A stretch of 64,000 bases of DNA from Solirubrobacter sp963848475 (GTDB taxonomy: Bacteria; Actinomycetota; Thermoleophilia; Solirubrobacterales; Solirubrobacteraceae): the NCBI GenBank assembly GCA_963848475.1, contig CAWKDW010000006.1, positions 124,001-188,000 on the forward strand. Reading direction: 5' to 3'. This document shows positions 38,140-48,124 of the stretch, piece after piece. Position numbers and translations under genes: made by a program. Under the pieces are notes generated by a model, which did no database searches, was not told where the DNA came from, and saw only the letters and a program-made list of their open reading frames with translations. Each line of letters begins with the position of its first letter. The first letter of the stretch is position 1.

Positions 38140-38630
38140 TGCTCCTCACCCTGCTCGACGGCACGACGGTCTTCATCCGGCCGATCGCGCCCGAGGACAA
38201 GGCGCTGCTGTCCGCCGGGCTGCGCAACCTCAGCCCCGAGACCGCGTACCGCCGCTTCCTCAGCCCCAAGGTCCGCTTCAGCGCGGACGAGCTGCGCTAC
38301 CTGACCGAGGTCGACGGCCACGACCACATCGCCTACGTCGCCGTCGCCGGCTCCACGCTGGTCGCGGTCGGCCGCGTCGTGCGCACCGCGCCCGACACGG
38401 CGGACATGGCGATCGTCGTCGGCGACGCGTGGCAGGGTCTCGGCCTCGGCCGGCGGCTCGCGAGGCTGCTCGTGGACGCGGCCGCCGCCGAGGGCGTGAC
38501 CCGGATCGCGGGCACGATGCTGGCCGACAACCGCCCCGCGCTGCGGCTGTTGAAGGGCGTCGGGACCGAGTTCGACGTCGATTCGATCGCTCACGGCGTG
38601 CGCGAAATCGTCACTCGTCTGGCCGCCTAG
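38130..38630 (+). CDS. GNAT-family N-acetyltransferase
   Basis: A 166-residue acetyltransferase. Starts GTG 38118, ATG 38130 and ATG 38139 are all possible; I list ATG 38130, though GAGGGG at 38111-38116 is 13 nt upstream. The GNAT core is visible: TVFIRPIAPEDKALL, substrate strand HIAYVAVAG and the acetyl-CoA loop QGLGLGRRLARLLVDAAAAE. This subgroup (FIRP, LRYLTEVDGHDHIAY) resembles the acetyltransferase domain of protein acetyltransferases. The partner is unknown. It lies between gltA and the signal-transduction pseudogene. Confidence 0.85.
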   Translation: MQRMLLTLLDGTTVFIRPIAPEDKALLSAGLRNLSPETAYRRFLSPKVRFSADELRYLTEVDGHDHIAYVAVAGSTLVAVGRVVRTAPDTADMAIVVGDAWQGLGLGRRLARLLVDAAAAEGVTRIAGTMLADNRPALRLLKGVGTEFDVDSIAHGVREIVTRLAA

Positions 38631-38662
38631 TCACTTTCTCAAGCGGCCCGTGAAGGGCGCCG

Positions 38663-39917
38663 ATGGACCATGGAGTGAGTCGTCACCGCACTGTCAGCGC
38701 GTTGCTCGTCGACGTGGACGCCGGCCACGCCGCGCAGATCGCCCGCGCCCTCGACGCGTCGGGCTGGACGGTTCGCAGCGTGCCGGTGAACGGCCCCGAG
38801 GCGCTCTCAGCGGCGCTGCAGCATCGCGGCTGGGACGTCGTCCTCTACGCCGGTGACGGGCTGGAGGCCGTGCCGTCGCGCAAGGCGCTGGCGCTCGTCC
38901 GTCTGGCCGACCCGCACCTTCCCTTCATCGCCGTCTCGCCGAATATCCGCCCGGGCGAGCTGTCCGCCGTCCTGCGCGGCCTGCCGAGCGGGGTGCCGAG
39001 CGTCCCCGTGCTCGGGCAGCTCTCCGGCGTCCTGACCCGCGAGCTCGAGCAGGCCCGAATGCGCCGCCGCGTCGGCGGCGCGCACCGGCTGCTCGGGCGC
39101 CCAGCAGGCGATCGCCGACCAGCTCGCCACCGGCCTCGAGCCCGGCGCGCTCTGCGACCGCGTGCTCGCGACGCTCGGCGACGCGCTCGGCTGGAGCTTC
39201 GGCGCGGTCTGGCGGCCCGATGGCCCCCTGCTGCGCTGCGTCTCGCTGTGGCAGGCGCCCGGCGCGCGCACGCCCGTCGCCGAGTTCGCCAGCTCGACGC
39301 ACGAGCGCACCTTCGCCGCCGGCCAGGGCCTGCCGGGCCGCGTCTGGGCCTTTCGCCGCGCCGTCTGGGTCAACGAGCTGCCAGGCGAGGCCGTGCGCGC
39401 CGGCCTCGTCACCGCCGCGGCGTTCCCGATCGCCCACGGCGACGAGTGCGTCGGCGTGATCGAGCTCTACGCGAGCGACGTCCGCGAGCCCAACGCCGAG
39501 GTCTCGGCGCTCTTCTCGACCGTCGGCGGCCAACTCGCCGCCTACCTCGCCCGCCGTCGCGTACGCGCCCGCGCCCGCCGCAGCTTCGACGCGGCCGGGG
39601 CGCTCGTCGTCGCGCTCGACGCCGACGGCCGGGTCGAGATCGCCAACGGCACGGCTTGCTCCGCGTTCGGCTACGCCCAGGACGAGCTGCTCGGCCGCGA
39701 CTGGTTCGCGACCGCGGTCGCCGAGCACGAGCGCGACGCCGCGCGCGAGGCGTTCTCGCGCATCCTCGCCGGCGACGGCACGGTCGGCCTGCCGCACACC
39801 CCCGGCGTCAGCTGGCGCTGGTCGCCGTCGCGCGACGCCGACGGGCGCCCGATCGGCGTCCTCGGCTGGGGCGAGCCGCGCCCCAACCGGCTGGTCGCGG
39901 CAAGCGCACTACCCTGA
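38663..39917 (+). pseudogene. Receiver-like/GAF/PAS sensor protein with a frameshift near 39100
   Basis: The first segment (ATG 38663 to about 39100) is a degenerate receiver-like domain (VSALLVDVDAGHAAQIARAL, VVLYAGDG). The frame then changes: from about 39100 to 39917 the run QQAIADQLATGLEPGALCDR continues as a GAF domain (GWSFGAVWRPDGPLLRCVSL, FAAGQGLPGRVWAF) and a PAS-like domain (LDADGRVEIANGTACSAFGY). The two frames join if a single C in GGGCGCCC is extra. The GAF-PAS half alone could be expressed from GTG 39162. No histidine kinase or output domain follows. Error and true mutation are both possible. Confidence 0.7.
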
Positions 39918-39922
39918 AGACC

Positions 39923-40324
39923 ATGCCCCGCCTCGTGCTGCCGGTCCTCGCCGCCGCACTGCTCGCCGGCTGCGGCTCGGACGAGCCGACCCCGTCCGCC
40001 AGCGGCAGCGGACAGCTCGCCCAGCTCGTCGTCACCGTCGACGACGACGGCGCCAAGGGCAGCGCCGAACCACGGTCGCTCACACTCGACTGCGCCGAGC
40101 CGACCGACAGCACGGCCTGCGGCGCCGCCGCGGGCATCTCCGACGCGAATCTGCGGCCGCCCGCCGGCGACACGGCCTGCACCCAGATCTACGGCGGCCC
40201 CGAAGTGGCCACGATCAAGGGCACCATCCGCGGCAACCCGGTCGACGCGACCTTCTCCCGCACCGACGGCTGCGCGATCTCCCGCTGGGACAGCGTCGCG
40301 CCCCTGCTCGCGGAAGTGCCTTGA
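39923..40324 (+). CDS. Putative lipoprotein resembling subtilisin-inhibitor (SSI-like) proteins
   Basis: A 133-residue exported protein from ATG 39923. The signal peptide ends in the lipobox LAGC (C17). The mature part has the pattern LTLDCAEPT... ACTQIYGGPEVATIKGTIRG, ending with a CAISRW motif. The disulfide-rich, compact arrangement and the ACTQIYGGP block resemble Streptomyces subtilisin inhibitor family proteins. That would make it a membrane-bound protease inhibitor, but only on modest resemblance. It is translationally coupled to the next gene (TTGA overlap). Function is tentative. Confidence 0.7.
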   Translation: MPRLVLPVLAAALLAGCGSDEPTPSASGSGQLAQLVVTVDDDGAKGSAEPRSLTLDCAEPTDSTACGAAAGISDANLRPPAGDTACTQIYGGPEVATIKGTIRGNPVDATFSRTDGCAISRWDSVAPLLAEVP

Positions 40325-40644
40325 GCTACCGCGTCACGGTCCGTCGCGGCTCGAAGGTCAAGCACGAGCGCCGCGACACGCTGGACGAGGCGATCGCGGC
40401 ACTCGAGCACCACGCCTCCCGCGCCCCTCGCCGCGGTCACGAGGAGTTCGTGAACCGCCGCTTCGAACCGGACCAGCTCGTCTCCGTGCGCGTCGAGCTC
40501 AAGGGCTCCGGCGTCCGTGCGGGCGTCGACGTCCGCGGGGATGGGTCGATGATCGCCTGGACCGGCCGGATCCGCCGCGCGGAGATCGAGCCGCGGTCGG
40601 GCGAGAGCGCCGCGGCCGCACTGCACCGCACGCTCACAGCGTAA
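40321..40644 (+). CDS. Hypothetical protein coupled to the SSI-like lipoprotein
   Basis: A 107-residue soluble protein starting at TTG 40321, which overlaps the stop of the upstream lipoprotein gene (TTGA). The N-terminal half has alternating strands (SYRVTVRRGSKVKHERRDTL) and helix DEAIAALEHHA; the C-terminal half is mixed. No motif is recognised. The overlap strongly implies co-translation with the lipoprotein. The 3' end overlaps the convergent metallopeptidase gene by 11 bp. Confidence 0.6.
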   Translation: MSYRVTVRRGSKVKHERRDTLDEAIAALEHHASRAPRRGHEEFVNRRFEPDQLVSVRVELKGSGVRAGVDVRGDGSMIAWTGRIRRAEIEPRSGESAAAALHRTLTA

Positions 40645-41278
40645 GCGTGGAGCCATAGCGGCGCAGCCACGCGGAGTGCTCGCGCCAGCCCGGCGAACGC
40701 GAGGCGAGCAGGCGCCAGAAGCGTGGCGAGTGGTCCATGACCTCGATGTGGGCGACCTCGTGCTCGACGACGTAGTCGAGGATCTCCGGCGGTGCGAGCA
40801 GCAGGCGCCAGTTGAACGACATGGCGCCCGATGAGGAGCAGGAGGCCCAGCGGGTGCGCTGGGCGCGGATCGTCAGGCCGGTGTAGGTCGTGCCGGCGCG
40901 GGCGCACGCCGCATCGAGCCGCGGGCCGATCTCCGCGCGCGCCTGGCGCCGGTACCAGCGTTCGAGCGGCTCGCGCGGGTCACCCTCGGGCACGAGCAGC
41001 ACGTCGCCGCGACGATGGACGCGCGAGCGGCCCGGCTCGCGCATCAGCTGCAGGACCTCGCCCAGGTACGGGACGGTCCCGTCCTCGCGCCCGACCTCCT
41101 GCGCCGCCCGGGCGACCGCGAGGCGCCGCCGCTCGATCCAGGGCCGCAGCTCGCGCACGGCCTCCTCGGCGTGGCGCTCCGGCGACCGCCGGGGCAGCAC
41201 GACCTCGACTTGGCCGTTGCCGTCGACGCTGACCCTGACGCGCCGGGCGCGGTCGGAGCGGCGGATGCGGTACGGCAC
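40634..41278 (-). CDS. YgjP-like zinc metallopeptidase (DUF45)
   Basis: A 214-residue protein from GTG 41278. The N-terminal beta-rich part (YRIRRSDRARRVRVSVDGNG, VVLPRRSPERHAEE) precedes the catalytic helix: HEVAH in DYVVEHEVAHIEVMDHSPRF, with the downstream WRLLASRSPGWRE. HExxH, the third-ligand region and the TRWASCSSSGAMSFNWRLLL stretch are hallmarks of the YgjP/DUF45 family. It acts probably in the cytosol; natural substrate unknown. Convergent with the hypothetical gene at 40321. Confidence 0.9.
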   Translation of the reverse strand: MPYRIRRSDRARRVRVSVDGNGQVEVVLPRRSPERHAEEAVRELRPWIERRRLAVARAAQEVGREDGTVPYLGEVLQLMREPGRSRVHRRGDVLLVPEGDPREPLERWYRRQARAEIGPRLDAACARAGTTYTGLTIRAQRTRWASCSSSGAMSFNWRLLLAPPEILDYVVEHEVAHIEVMDHSPRFWRLLASRSPGWREHSAWLRRYGSTLTL

Positions 41279-41534
41279 GGACACCTTCGCCAGGCTAGAG
41301 GGCGCGTCGGAAGGTACGGCGCATCGCGGGCGAATGCACGGGTCGCCGCTGCCCGCGGCGGACGCCGCTCGCATACTGGTGGTACGGGTGCGGTGGCCGC
41401 CGCCCGCGAGCGAAGCGGTGGTGAGCCCGCAGTGCGAGACAGCTGGCGGGCCGGGCCCGCCGGAATGCGTAGTACCTGAGGACGCGTCCTCGAACGGCTG
41501 CCCGGATAACGCGCCTGCGATGATCCCGCGCCGA
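41279..41534. other. Gene-poor intergenic stretch
   Basis: About 256 bp between the divergent metallopeptidase and the small acidic-interface protein gene. I see no convincing coding pattern, repeat or strong hairpin. It probably holds the promoters of both flanking genes, but no clear -35/-10 pair could be assigned. Confidence 0.4.
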
Positions 41535-41825
41535 ATGGCGGAGACGAACGTTCCCCTCCCGCCCGGCGTGCGAGAGCCGTTCACGGTCTATGTGAACGGC
41601 GTCCGCCAGGAGCTGGGCCGCGATTTCCGGGTCGCCGACGGGCGGCTCGTGTTCACGCGCGAGCTCATCAAAGAGGGCCGATTGGGGTTTTGGCGATGGT
41701 TCCTCGGCGCATGGGGTATCGGGACCTACGGACGCAATGATCAGGTCGACGTGACCTGGGACGTGGACGGCCAGCCTCGGGTTGCCCACGCTCTCGACAT
41801 CGAGACCCATCGCTCCGAAAACTAG
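41535..41825 (+). CDS. Small hypothetical protein
   Basis: A 96-residue protein from ATG 41535 (ATG 41520 is an alternative). Strand-rich sequence FTVYVNGVRQELGRDFRVAD and RLVFTRELIKEGRLGFWRWF, then IGTYGRNDQVDVTWDVDG, suggests a small beta-barrel with an aromatic patch. It is similar in style to short proteins found near signalling genes in this order. No catalytic motif. It lies 46 bp before the HDOD-GGDEF gene. Confidence 0.65.
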   Translation: MAETNVPLPPGVREPFTVYVNGVRQELGRDFRVADGRLVFTRELIKEGRLGFWRWFLGAWGIGTYGRNDQVDVTWDVDGQPRVAHALDIETHRSEN

Positions 41826-41871
41826 CCCCTAGAACGGCGCTCAATGCCGCGGTGTTGAGCGCCGATGACGT

Positions 41872-43215
41872 GTGTGGATGCCCCGATCCGCCAAGCCTGA
41901 TACCCGCGTTCACGACGCCCTTCGCCGCATCGGCCCGCTGCCGGTCCTGAGCGGGACGGTCGCGCGGATCCGGACGCTGGCCGAGGATCCGAACGGCACC
42001 ACCAGCGACCTGGTCGCGGTGATCGAGTCCGACGAGGCGTTCGCCGCCAACCTGCTGCGCTACGCGAATTCGGCCGCCAACGCGCGCCCTATCCGCGCCC
42101 GGACGATCCGCCAGGCCGTCACGCTGCTCGGCCGCCGCACGCTCGTCCGGATCGCGCTCGAAGCCGCGACCTACCGCTTCCTGGAACGGTTTCCCGGCGG
42201 CGCCCACCTTTCGCGCGGGCAGCTGCACGTCCACGCCGTGACCGTGGCGGCCTACGCCTATACGACCGCCGAACTCCGCGGCGCGCAGAAGGACACGGCC
42301 CACCTGGCCGGCCTGCTGCACGACGTCGGCAAGCTGCTGATGCCCGCCGCGTTCGGCGTCGTCGCGCTGGAGGAGATCGCGAACGAGGCACCCTCGGGCG
42401 CCGATCGCGCCGCGCTCGAGCGCCGGCGCCTCGGCCTCGACCACGCCGCCGCCGGCGCGCTGCTGGTCGGCCTGTCCGAGCCCGACGACGCGGTCACGCG
42501 CGCGATCGCCTACCACCACGGCGGCCCGACCGGCCTCGCCTCCCCGACCCCAGAGGTCGCCTGCGTCCAGATCGCCGACTCGATCGCGCACCTGCTCGCC
42601 GGCAACGAGATCGACCGCGCGCTGCTCGCGGTCGCGCTCGAGCGCCTCGATGCCGGGCCGGACCTGCTCGACGAGGTCGCCGAAAAGGCCGGCGTCGCGC
42701 CGACCGGCGCCACCTCCGATCTCTCCGAGGCCGTCGGCCGGCTCGAAGCCGTCGCCCACATCGACGACCTGACCGGCCTGCTCAACCGCCGCAGCTGGAC
42801 CGAGACCGTCCGCCGCGAGCTCGCCACCGGCACCGAGGGCGCCGTGATCATCTGCGACGTCAACGGCTTCAAGCACCTCAACGACACCCACGGCCACCGT
42901 GCCGGCGACCTCGTCCTCACCGAGGTCGCACGCGTGGTCGCCCGGCACGGTGTCGCCGGACGTCTGGGCGGCGACGAGTTCGCCGTCTGGGTGCGCGACC
43001 ACGAGGAAGGCGGCCGACCCGTCGCCGCCGCGATCGTCGAGGGCGTCACCGACGCCCTGCCGTTCGAGCTGGTGACCGGCGAGCGCCCGCTGGGCGTCTC
43101 GGTCGGCGTCGTCGCCGTCGCCCCGACCGGAGGCACCGAGGTCATCGACCTGATCGAGGCCGCGGACCGCGACCTCTCCGAGACCCGCCCCGGCGGCCGC
43201 CGCCCTACGCGATAA
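41872..43215 (+). CDS. HDOD-GGDEF diguanylate cyclase-like signalling protein
   Basis: A 447-residue cytosolic protein with start GTG 41872 (ATG 41878 also possible). An HDOD domain (about 15-220: LSGTVARIRTLAEDPNGT, AHLAGLLHDVGKLL) is followed by a GGDEF domain (about 285-445). The active-site loop is intact, RLGGDEFAVW (364-373), and DDLTGLLNRRSW is the usual lead-in. It should make c-di-GMP, with HDOD as the sensory/adaptor part. No EAL partner is nearby. The 3' end overlaps metF by 11 bp. Confidence 0.93.
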   Translation: MWMPRSAKPDTRVHDALRRIGPLPVLSGTVARIRTLAEDPNGTTSDLVAVIESDEAFAANLLRYANSAANARPIRARTIRQAVTLLGRRTLVRIALEAATYRFLERFPGGAHLSRGQLHVHAVTVAAYAYTTAELRGAQKDTAHLAGLLHDVGKLLMPAAFGVVALEEIANEAPSGADRAALERRRLGLDHAAAGALLVGLSEPDDAVTRAIAYHHGGPTGLASPTPEVACVQIADSIAHLLAGNEIDRALLAVALERLDAGPDLLDEVAEKAGVAPTGATSDLSEAVGRLEAVAHIDDLTGLLNRRSWTETVRRELATGTEGAVIICDVNGFKHLNDTHGHRAGDLVLTEVARVVARHGVAGRLGGDEFAVWVRDHEEGGRPVAAAIVEGVTDALPFELVTGERPLGVSVGVVAVAPTGGTEVIDLIEAADRDLSETRPGGRRPTR

Positions 43216-44113
43216 CCGCGCGACGCCAGGGCGTCATGCAGCGCAACGCGCTGAGGATCGCGCGCGTGGAAGGCGAGCGATTGAGCGTGTAGAAGTGGAT
43301 GCCGGGCGCGCCGTTGGCCAGCAGGTCCGCGCACTGCATCGTCGCGTAGGCGACGCCGAAGTCCGCGACCGCCTCGGGCTGGTCGGCGCGCAGCTCGAGC
43401 TCGCGCAGCAGGCCCGGCGGGATCGACGCGCCGCACATCTGCGTGAAGCGCCGGATCTGCGCCGCGTTGGTGATCGGCATGATGCCCGGGATGATCGGGA
43501 CGTCGATGCCGGCGTCACGCGCACGGGCGACGAAGTCGTAGTAGAGCTGGTTGTCGAAGAACAGCTGCGTGATCAGGAAGCGGGCGCCCGCCTCGACCTT
43601 CTCGCGGGTGTACTTGAGATCGCTGTCGGCGGACTCCGCCGCGAGGTGGACCTCCGGGAAGCAGGCGGCGCCGACCGCGAAGTCGTAGTCGGCGCGGATC
43701 AGCTCGATCAGCTCACGGGAGTAGCGCAGGCCGCCGTCGGCCGCCTGCCACTCGGCGGCGTCGACGCCCGCGGGCGGGTCGCCGCGCAGCGCGAGCACGT
43801 TCTCGATCCCGGCGTCGCGCATGCGGTCCAGCGTCGCGCGCAGCTCGTCGGTGGTGGCGCCGACGCAGGTGAAGTGCGCCATCGCCTCCAGCCCGTGATC
43901 GGCCTTGATGCGCGAGACGATGTCGATCGTCTTGCCGCGCTCGGCGGGCGTGCCGCCGGCACCGTAGGTCACGGAGACGAACGTCGGCTCCAGGCGCGCC
44001 AGCTCGGTCAGGGCGGTGGCCAGGTTGGCCTCGCCGTCCTCGGTCCGGGGCGGGAAGAACTCGAAGGAGAAGGCCGGCTCTGACCCGCTCGCGATCCGGT
44101 CGTCGATGCGCAT
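43205..44113 (-). CDS. metF: Methylenetetrahydrofolate reductase
   Basis: A 302-residue FAD enzyme from ATG 44113 that makes 5-methyl-THF for methionine synthesis. Motifs: FSFEFFPPRTEDGEANL (catalytic Glu), VSVTYGAGG, ENVLALRGDPP, and ITQLFFDNQLYYDF. The length fits the bacterial FAD-only enzyme lacking the regulatory domain. It converges on the HDOD-GGDEF gene, and follows the MBL gene with a 10-bp gap, so both could share a transcript. Confidence 0.96.
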   Translation of the reverse strand: MRIDDRIASGSEPAFSFEFFPPRTEDGEANLATALTELARLEPTFVSVTYGAGGTPAERGKTIDIVSRIKADHGLEAMAHFTCVGATTDELRATLDRMRDAGIENVLALRGDPPAGVDAAEWQAADGGLRYSRELIELIRADYDFAVGAACFPEVHLAAESADSDLKYTREKVEAGARFLITQLFFDNQLYYDFVARARDAGIDVPIIPGIMPITNAAQIRRFTQMCGASIPPGLLRELELRADQPEAVADFGVAYATMQCADLLANGAPGIHFYTLNRSPSTRAILSALRCMTPWRRAVIA

Positions 44114-44123
44114 CGCGGAAAGT

Positions 44124-45125
44124 CTATGAGGCGAGCGAGTAGTGCTCGGCGGGATCCTCGCCCTCCGACGGGCTCCGCACGACGTCGCCGAGCGCCTCGA
44201 GATGGATCAGCCAGGCGCGCGTCATCCCCATCTGCCAGCCCGCCATCTCGGCCGAGAAGCGCTCGCCGTAGACCTCTCGCGCCACCTCGTAGACCGTGCA
44301 CCCGCCGCCCTCGAGCGCGGTCCGGACCGACCCGAGGTTGGTGGCCACCAGCCGGCGATTGGCCTCGATGTGGCCGCGGACGTCGTTGAACGCGCGGGCG
44401 TGGCCCGCGAGCGCGAGCCGCGTGTCGAGCGCGTCGACGACGTCGAGCGAGTGCAGGAACTCGCCCACCGGATCCGGCGTGTAGCCGACGTCGAAGAACT
44501 GCGAGACGCGGCCGAGCAGGTGATCGCCGGAGATCAGCAGCCGCTGCTCCGGCTGATGCAGGCAGACGTGCGACGGCGCATGCCCAGGCGTCTCGATCAC
44601 CTGCCACGGCCCGGCATCGGTCTCGATCACGACGCCGGGGAGCAGGTCGCGGTCGGAGTACAGCGTCCCGGCCTGGCCGCTGCCCCAGTCGCGCTGACCG
44701 TCCGCCCAGCGCCGCAACGGTCCTTCGGGCACACCGCTCTGCAGCGCCACCTCGATCGTGCGGTCCATGTCGGACACACCCGCGTGCAGCTTCCAGGCCG
44801 GGTGCATCCAGACCTCGCAGCCCGCGCGCGCGGCGATCGGCGGCGCCTGCCCGCAATGGTCGATGTGCGCGTGGGTGATCACGATCAGCTTGATGTCGCT
44901 GAACCGCAGACCCGCCGCACCGAGCGCGCGCTCGAGGTTGCCCATCGAGTCGGCGTCGTGCATGCCGGTGTCGACGAGCACGATCCCGTCGCCCGCACGC
45001 AGCGCCCACGCGTTGCAGTGCGGCACCGCGGGCAGGTCGAGCGGCAGGCGCAGGCGCCAGACCCCGGGCAGCACTCGCTCGCCGCGACCGACATCACGGG
45101 TTCTCGTGGGCTTGCGTTCTCGCAC
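44124..45125 (-). CDS. MBL-fold metallo-hydrolase
   Basis: A 333-residue metallo-beta-lactamase-fold hydrolase; I chose GTG 45125. The metal site shows THAHIDHCG (HxHxDH), the third His in IETPGHAPSHVCL, the bridging Asp in ISGDHLLG and the last His in ALAGHARAF. The extra C-terminal ~90 residues (FNDVRGHIEANRRLVATNLG ...) with winged-helix-like character are typical of the LACTB2-type subgroup. Glyoxalase II-like, nuclease-like or thioesterase roles are all possible. Gene order metF-MBL may be an operon. Divergent from the next gene with 25 bp between starts. Confidence 0.9.
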   Translation of the reverse strand: MRERKPTRTRDVGRGERVLPGVWRLRLPLDLPAVPHCNAWALRAGDGIVLVDTGMHDADSMGNLERALGAAGLRFSDIKLIVITHAHIDHCGQAPPIAARAGCEVWMHPAWKLHAGVSDMDRTIEVALQSGVPEGPLRRWADGQRDWGSGQAGTLYSDRDLLPGVVIETDAGPWQVIETPGHAPSHVCLHQPEQRLLISGDHLLGRVSQFFDVGYTPDPVGEFLHSLDVVDALDTRLALAGHARAFNDVRGHIEANRRLVATNLGSVRTALEGGGCTVYEVAREVYGERFSAEMAGWQMGMTRAWLIHLEALGDVVRSPSEGEDPAEHYSLAS

Positions 45126-45150
45126 GGCGCCGCACGCTACCGTCCCGGCG

Positions 45151-45500
45151 ATGGCGAAGAAGGCCCGGCGCCACGAGCGCCCCCGCGCGCCTGACAGCGA
45201 GTACCGCGACGAGCACGGCTCGGTGCTGACGCTGCGCGGCGCGCTGACCCCCGCGACGCGCGCGCAGTACGCCGAGGTCGCGGGCGGCAACATCCTCTCG
45301 CGCGAGGATGCGTGGCAGCGCTCGGTCGAGTTCCTCTTCGAGCGCCTGGCCGTCCGCTGGGAGATCGCGGGAACCGAGCCGATCTCGCGCCAGAAGGAGC
45401 TGCTCGCGCGCTTTCGCTTCGCGTCCGCCGAGGAGCGACGGTGGATCCGCGAGACGCTGCGCACGCACCTCTCCGAGCACTTCCCCGACATGGAGGCCCC

Positions 45501-45504
<4 letters not shown>
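45151..45504 (+). CDS. Small hypothetical protein coupled to the M29 aminopeptidase
   Basis: A 117-residue protein from ATG 45151. A basic N-terminus (AKKARRHERPRAPDSEYRDE) is followed by a helical acidic domain (RGALTPATRAQYAEVAGGNI; WQRSVEFLFERLAVRWEIAG; RQKELLARFRFASAEERRWI). It overlaps the aminopeptidase GTG by 4 bp (GTGA), so co-translation is expected. I do not recognise the family. Confidence 0.65.
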
Positions 45505-46578
<1,074 letters not shown>

Positions 46579-46583
<5 letters not shown>

Positions 46584-46615
46584 CGCTCGCCGACCACCGG
46601 CGGACGGTCGTCAGC
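46579..46615 (+). terminator. Hairpin at the aminopeptidase stop codon
   Basis: Outer arms GCTGACG (46579-46585) and CGTCAGC (46609-46615) and an inner stem CGCCG/CGGCG around ACCAC begin at the stop codon (46581-46583). It is a plausible terminator or RNA-end stabiliser. The remaining ~95 bp before pyruvate kinase show no gene. Confidence 0.5.
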
Positions 46616-46711
46616 GAACCCGCCTGCAGCAGCGCGCACACGCGGCCGCCGCGGACGTACACACCTCCGCAATACGTCGTGGGTAGGTAGCGCTCTATCG
46701 TGCGGCGCCAG

Positions 46712-48124
46712 ATGCAGCGCCGCACGAAAATCGTCGCCACGATCGGGCCCGCCTCACGCGACCCCGAGGTCCTCGTCCGCATGGTCGAGGCCGGGATGGA
46801 CGTGGCCCGCCTGAACTTCTCCCACGGCAGCGCCGACGAGCACGCGGAAACCGCGCGCAGAGTCCGTGATGCCGCCGGTCGCGCCGGCCGCCAGGTCGCG
46901 ATCCTGCAGGACCTCCCCGGGCCCAAGCTCCGGATCGGCAAGCTCCGCGACGGTGTCGTCGAATTCAAGCCCGGCGACGCCACCACGTTCGTCTGTGGCC
47001 CCGATGGCGGTGAAGGCGACGCGTCGCGGCTCTTCATCACCTACGCGGGGCTCGCGTCGACCGTCGAGCGCGACGAGGTCATGTACCTCGCCGACGGCGC
47101 CGTGCGCCTGCGGATCAGCGCGGTGCGGCCGGATGCGGGCGAGATCGACGCGGTCGTCGAGATCGGCGGCGCCGTCGCCTCGCGCCAGGGGCTGAACATC
47201 CCCGGCGAGACCACGGCCCTGCCCGCCGTGCCCGACGAGGACCTCGAGCACGTGCGGACCGGCGAGCGGATCGGCGTCGACATCGTCGCGCTGTCGTTCG
47301 TGCGCCGCGCCGAGGAGGTCGAGGAGCTGCGCAAGCACACGCGACTCCCGCTCGTGGCCAAGATCGAGAAGCCGCAGGCCGTCACGCGCGCCGAGGAGAT
47401 CGTGCGCGCCGCCGACTGCGTGATGGTCGCCCGCGGCGACCTCGGGATCGAGATGGAGATCGAGGAGGTGCCGATCGTCCAGAAGCAGATCATCTCGCTC
47501 GCCGGCGCCCTCGCCCGCCCCGTGATCACGGCGACCCAGATGCTCGACTCGATGGTCGCGTCCTCGCGGCCGACGCGCGCCGAGGTCACCGACGTCGCCA
47601 ACGCGATCCTCGACGGCACCGACGCGGTCATGCTCTCGCAGGAGAGCGCCGTCGGGCAGTGGCCGGTGGAGTCGGTGGCGATGCTGGCCAAGATCGCCCG
47701 GCGCACGGAGCAGACGGCGCCCTACCGGGAGTGGAACGAGCGCCGCGTGCGGCGCGACCGGCGCGACCCGGCCTACACGCTGGCCTACACCGCCACGCGG
47801 GCGGCGTACGAGCTCAACCTCGACGCGCTCATCTGCCCGACGCTCAGCGGGCGCTCCGCGCGGCTGATCTCGGCCCACCGGCCGACGGTGCCGATCATGG
47901 CGCTCTCGCCGGGCCGCGAGACGGTGCGGCGCTGCGGGCTGATGTGGGGCGTGCAGGCGGCGTCGATGCGCCGCTACGAGGTCACCGAGGAGCTGATCGC
48001 GGCGGCCGCCAGGCGCGTCGTCGAACTCGGCTGGCTCAAGCCCGGCGACCGCGTCGGGATCACCGCCGGCCTGCCCTCGGGCAAGCCCGGAACGACGAGC
48101 CTGCTGCAGATCCAAGAGGTCTGA
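46712..48124 (+). CDS. pyk: Pyruvate kinase
   Basis: A 470-residue enzyme that makes pyruvate and ATP from phosphoenolpyruvate. The start is ATG 46712 (GTG 46700 alternative). The core shows KIVATIGPASRDPEVLVRMV, ARLNFSHGS, ILQDLPGPKLRIG, DIVALSFVR, the K in VAKIEKPQA, and the active-site MVARGDLGIEMEIEEVPIVQ. ITATQMLDSM is also present. The C-terminal allosteric domain is present. The next gene starts at the base after its stop, so the two are probably co-transcribed. Confidence 0.96.
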   Translation: MQRRTKIVATIGPASRDPEVLVRMVEAGMDVARLNFSHGSADEHAETARRVRDAAGRAGRQVAILQDLPGPKLRIGKLRDGVVEFKPGDATTFVCGPDGGEGDASRLFITYAGLASTVERDEVMYLADGAVRLRISAVRPDAGEIDAVVEIGGAVASRQGLNIPGETTALPAVPDEDLEHVRTGERIGVDIVALSFVRRAEEVEELRKHTRLPLVAKIEKPQAVTRAEEIVRAADCVMVARGDLGIEMEIEEVPIVQKQIISLAGALARPVITATQMLDSMVASSRPTRAEVTDVANAILDGTDAVMLSQESAVGQWPVESVAMLAKIARRTEQTAPYREWNERRVRRDRRDPAYTLAYTATRAAYELNLDALICPTLSGRSARLISAHRPTVPIMALSPGRETVRRCGLMWGVQAASMRRYEVTEELIAAAARRVVELGWLKPGDRVGITAGLPSGKPGTTSLLQIQEV

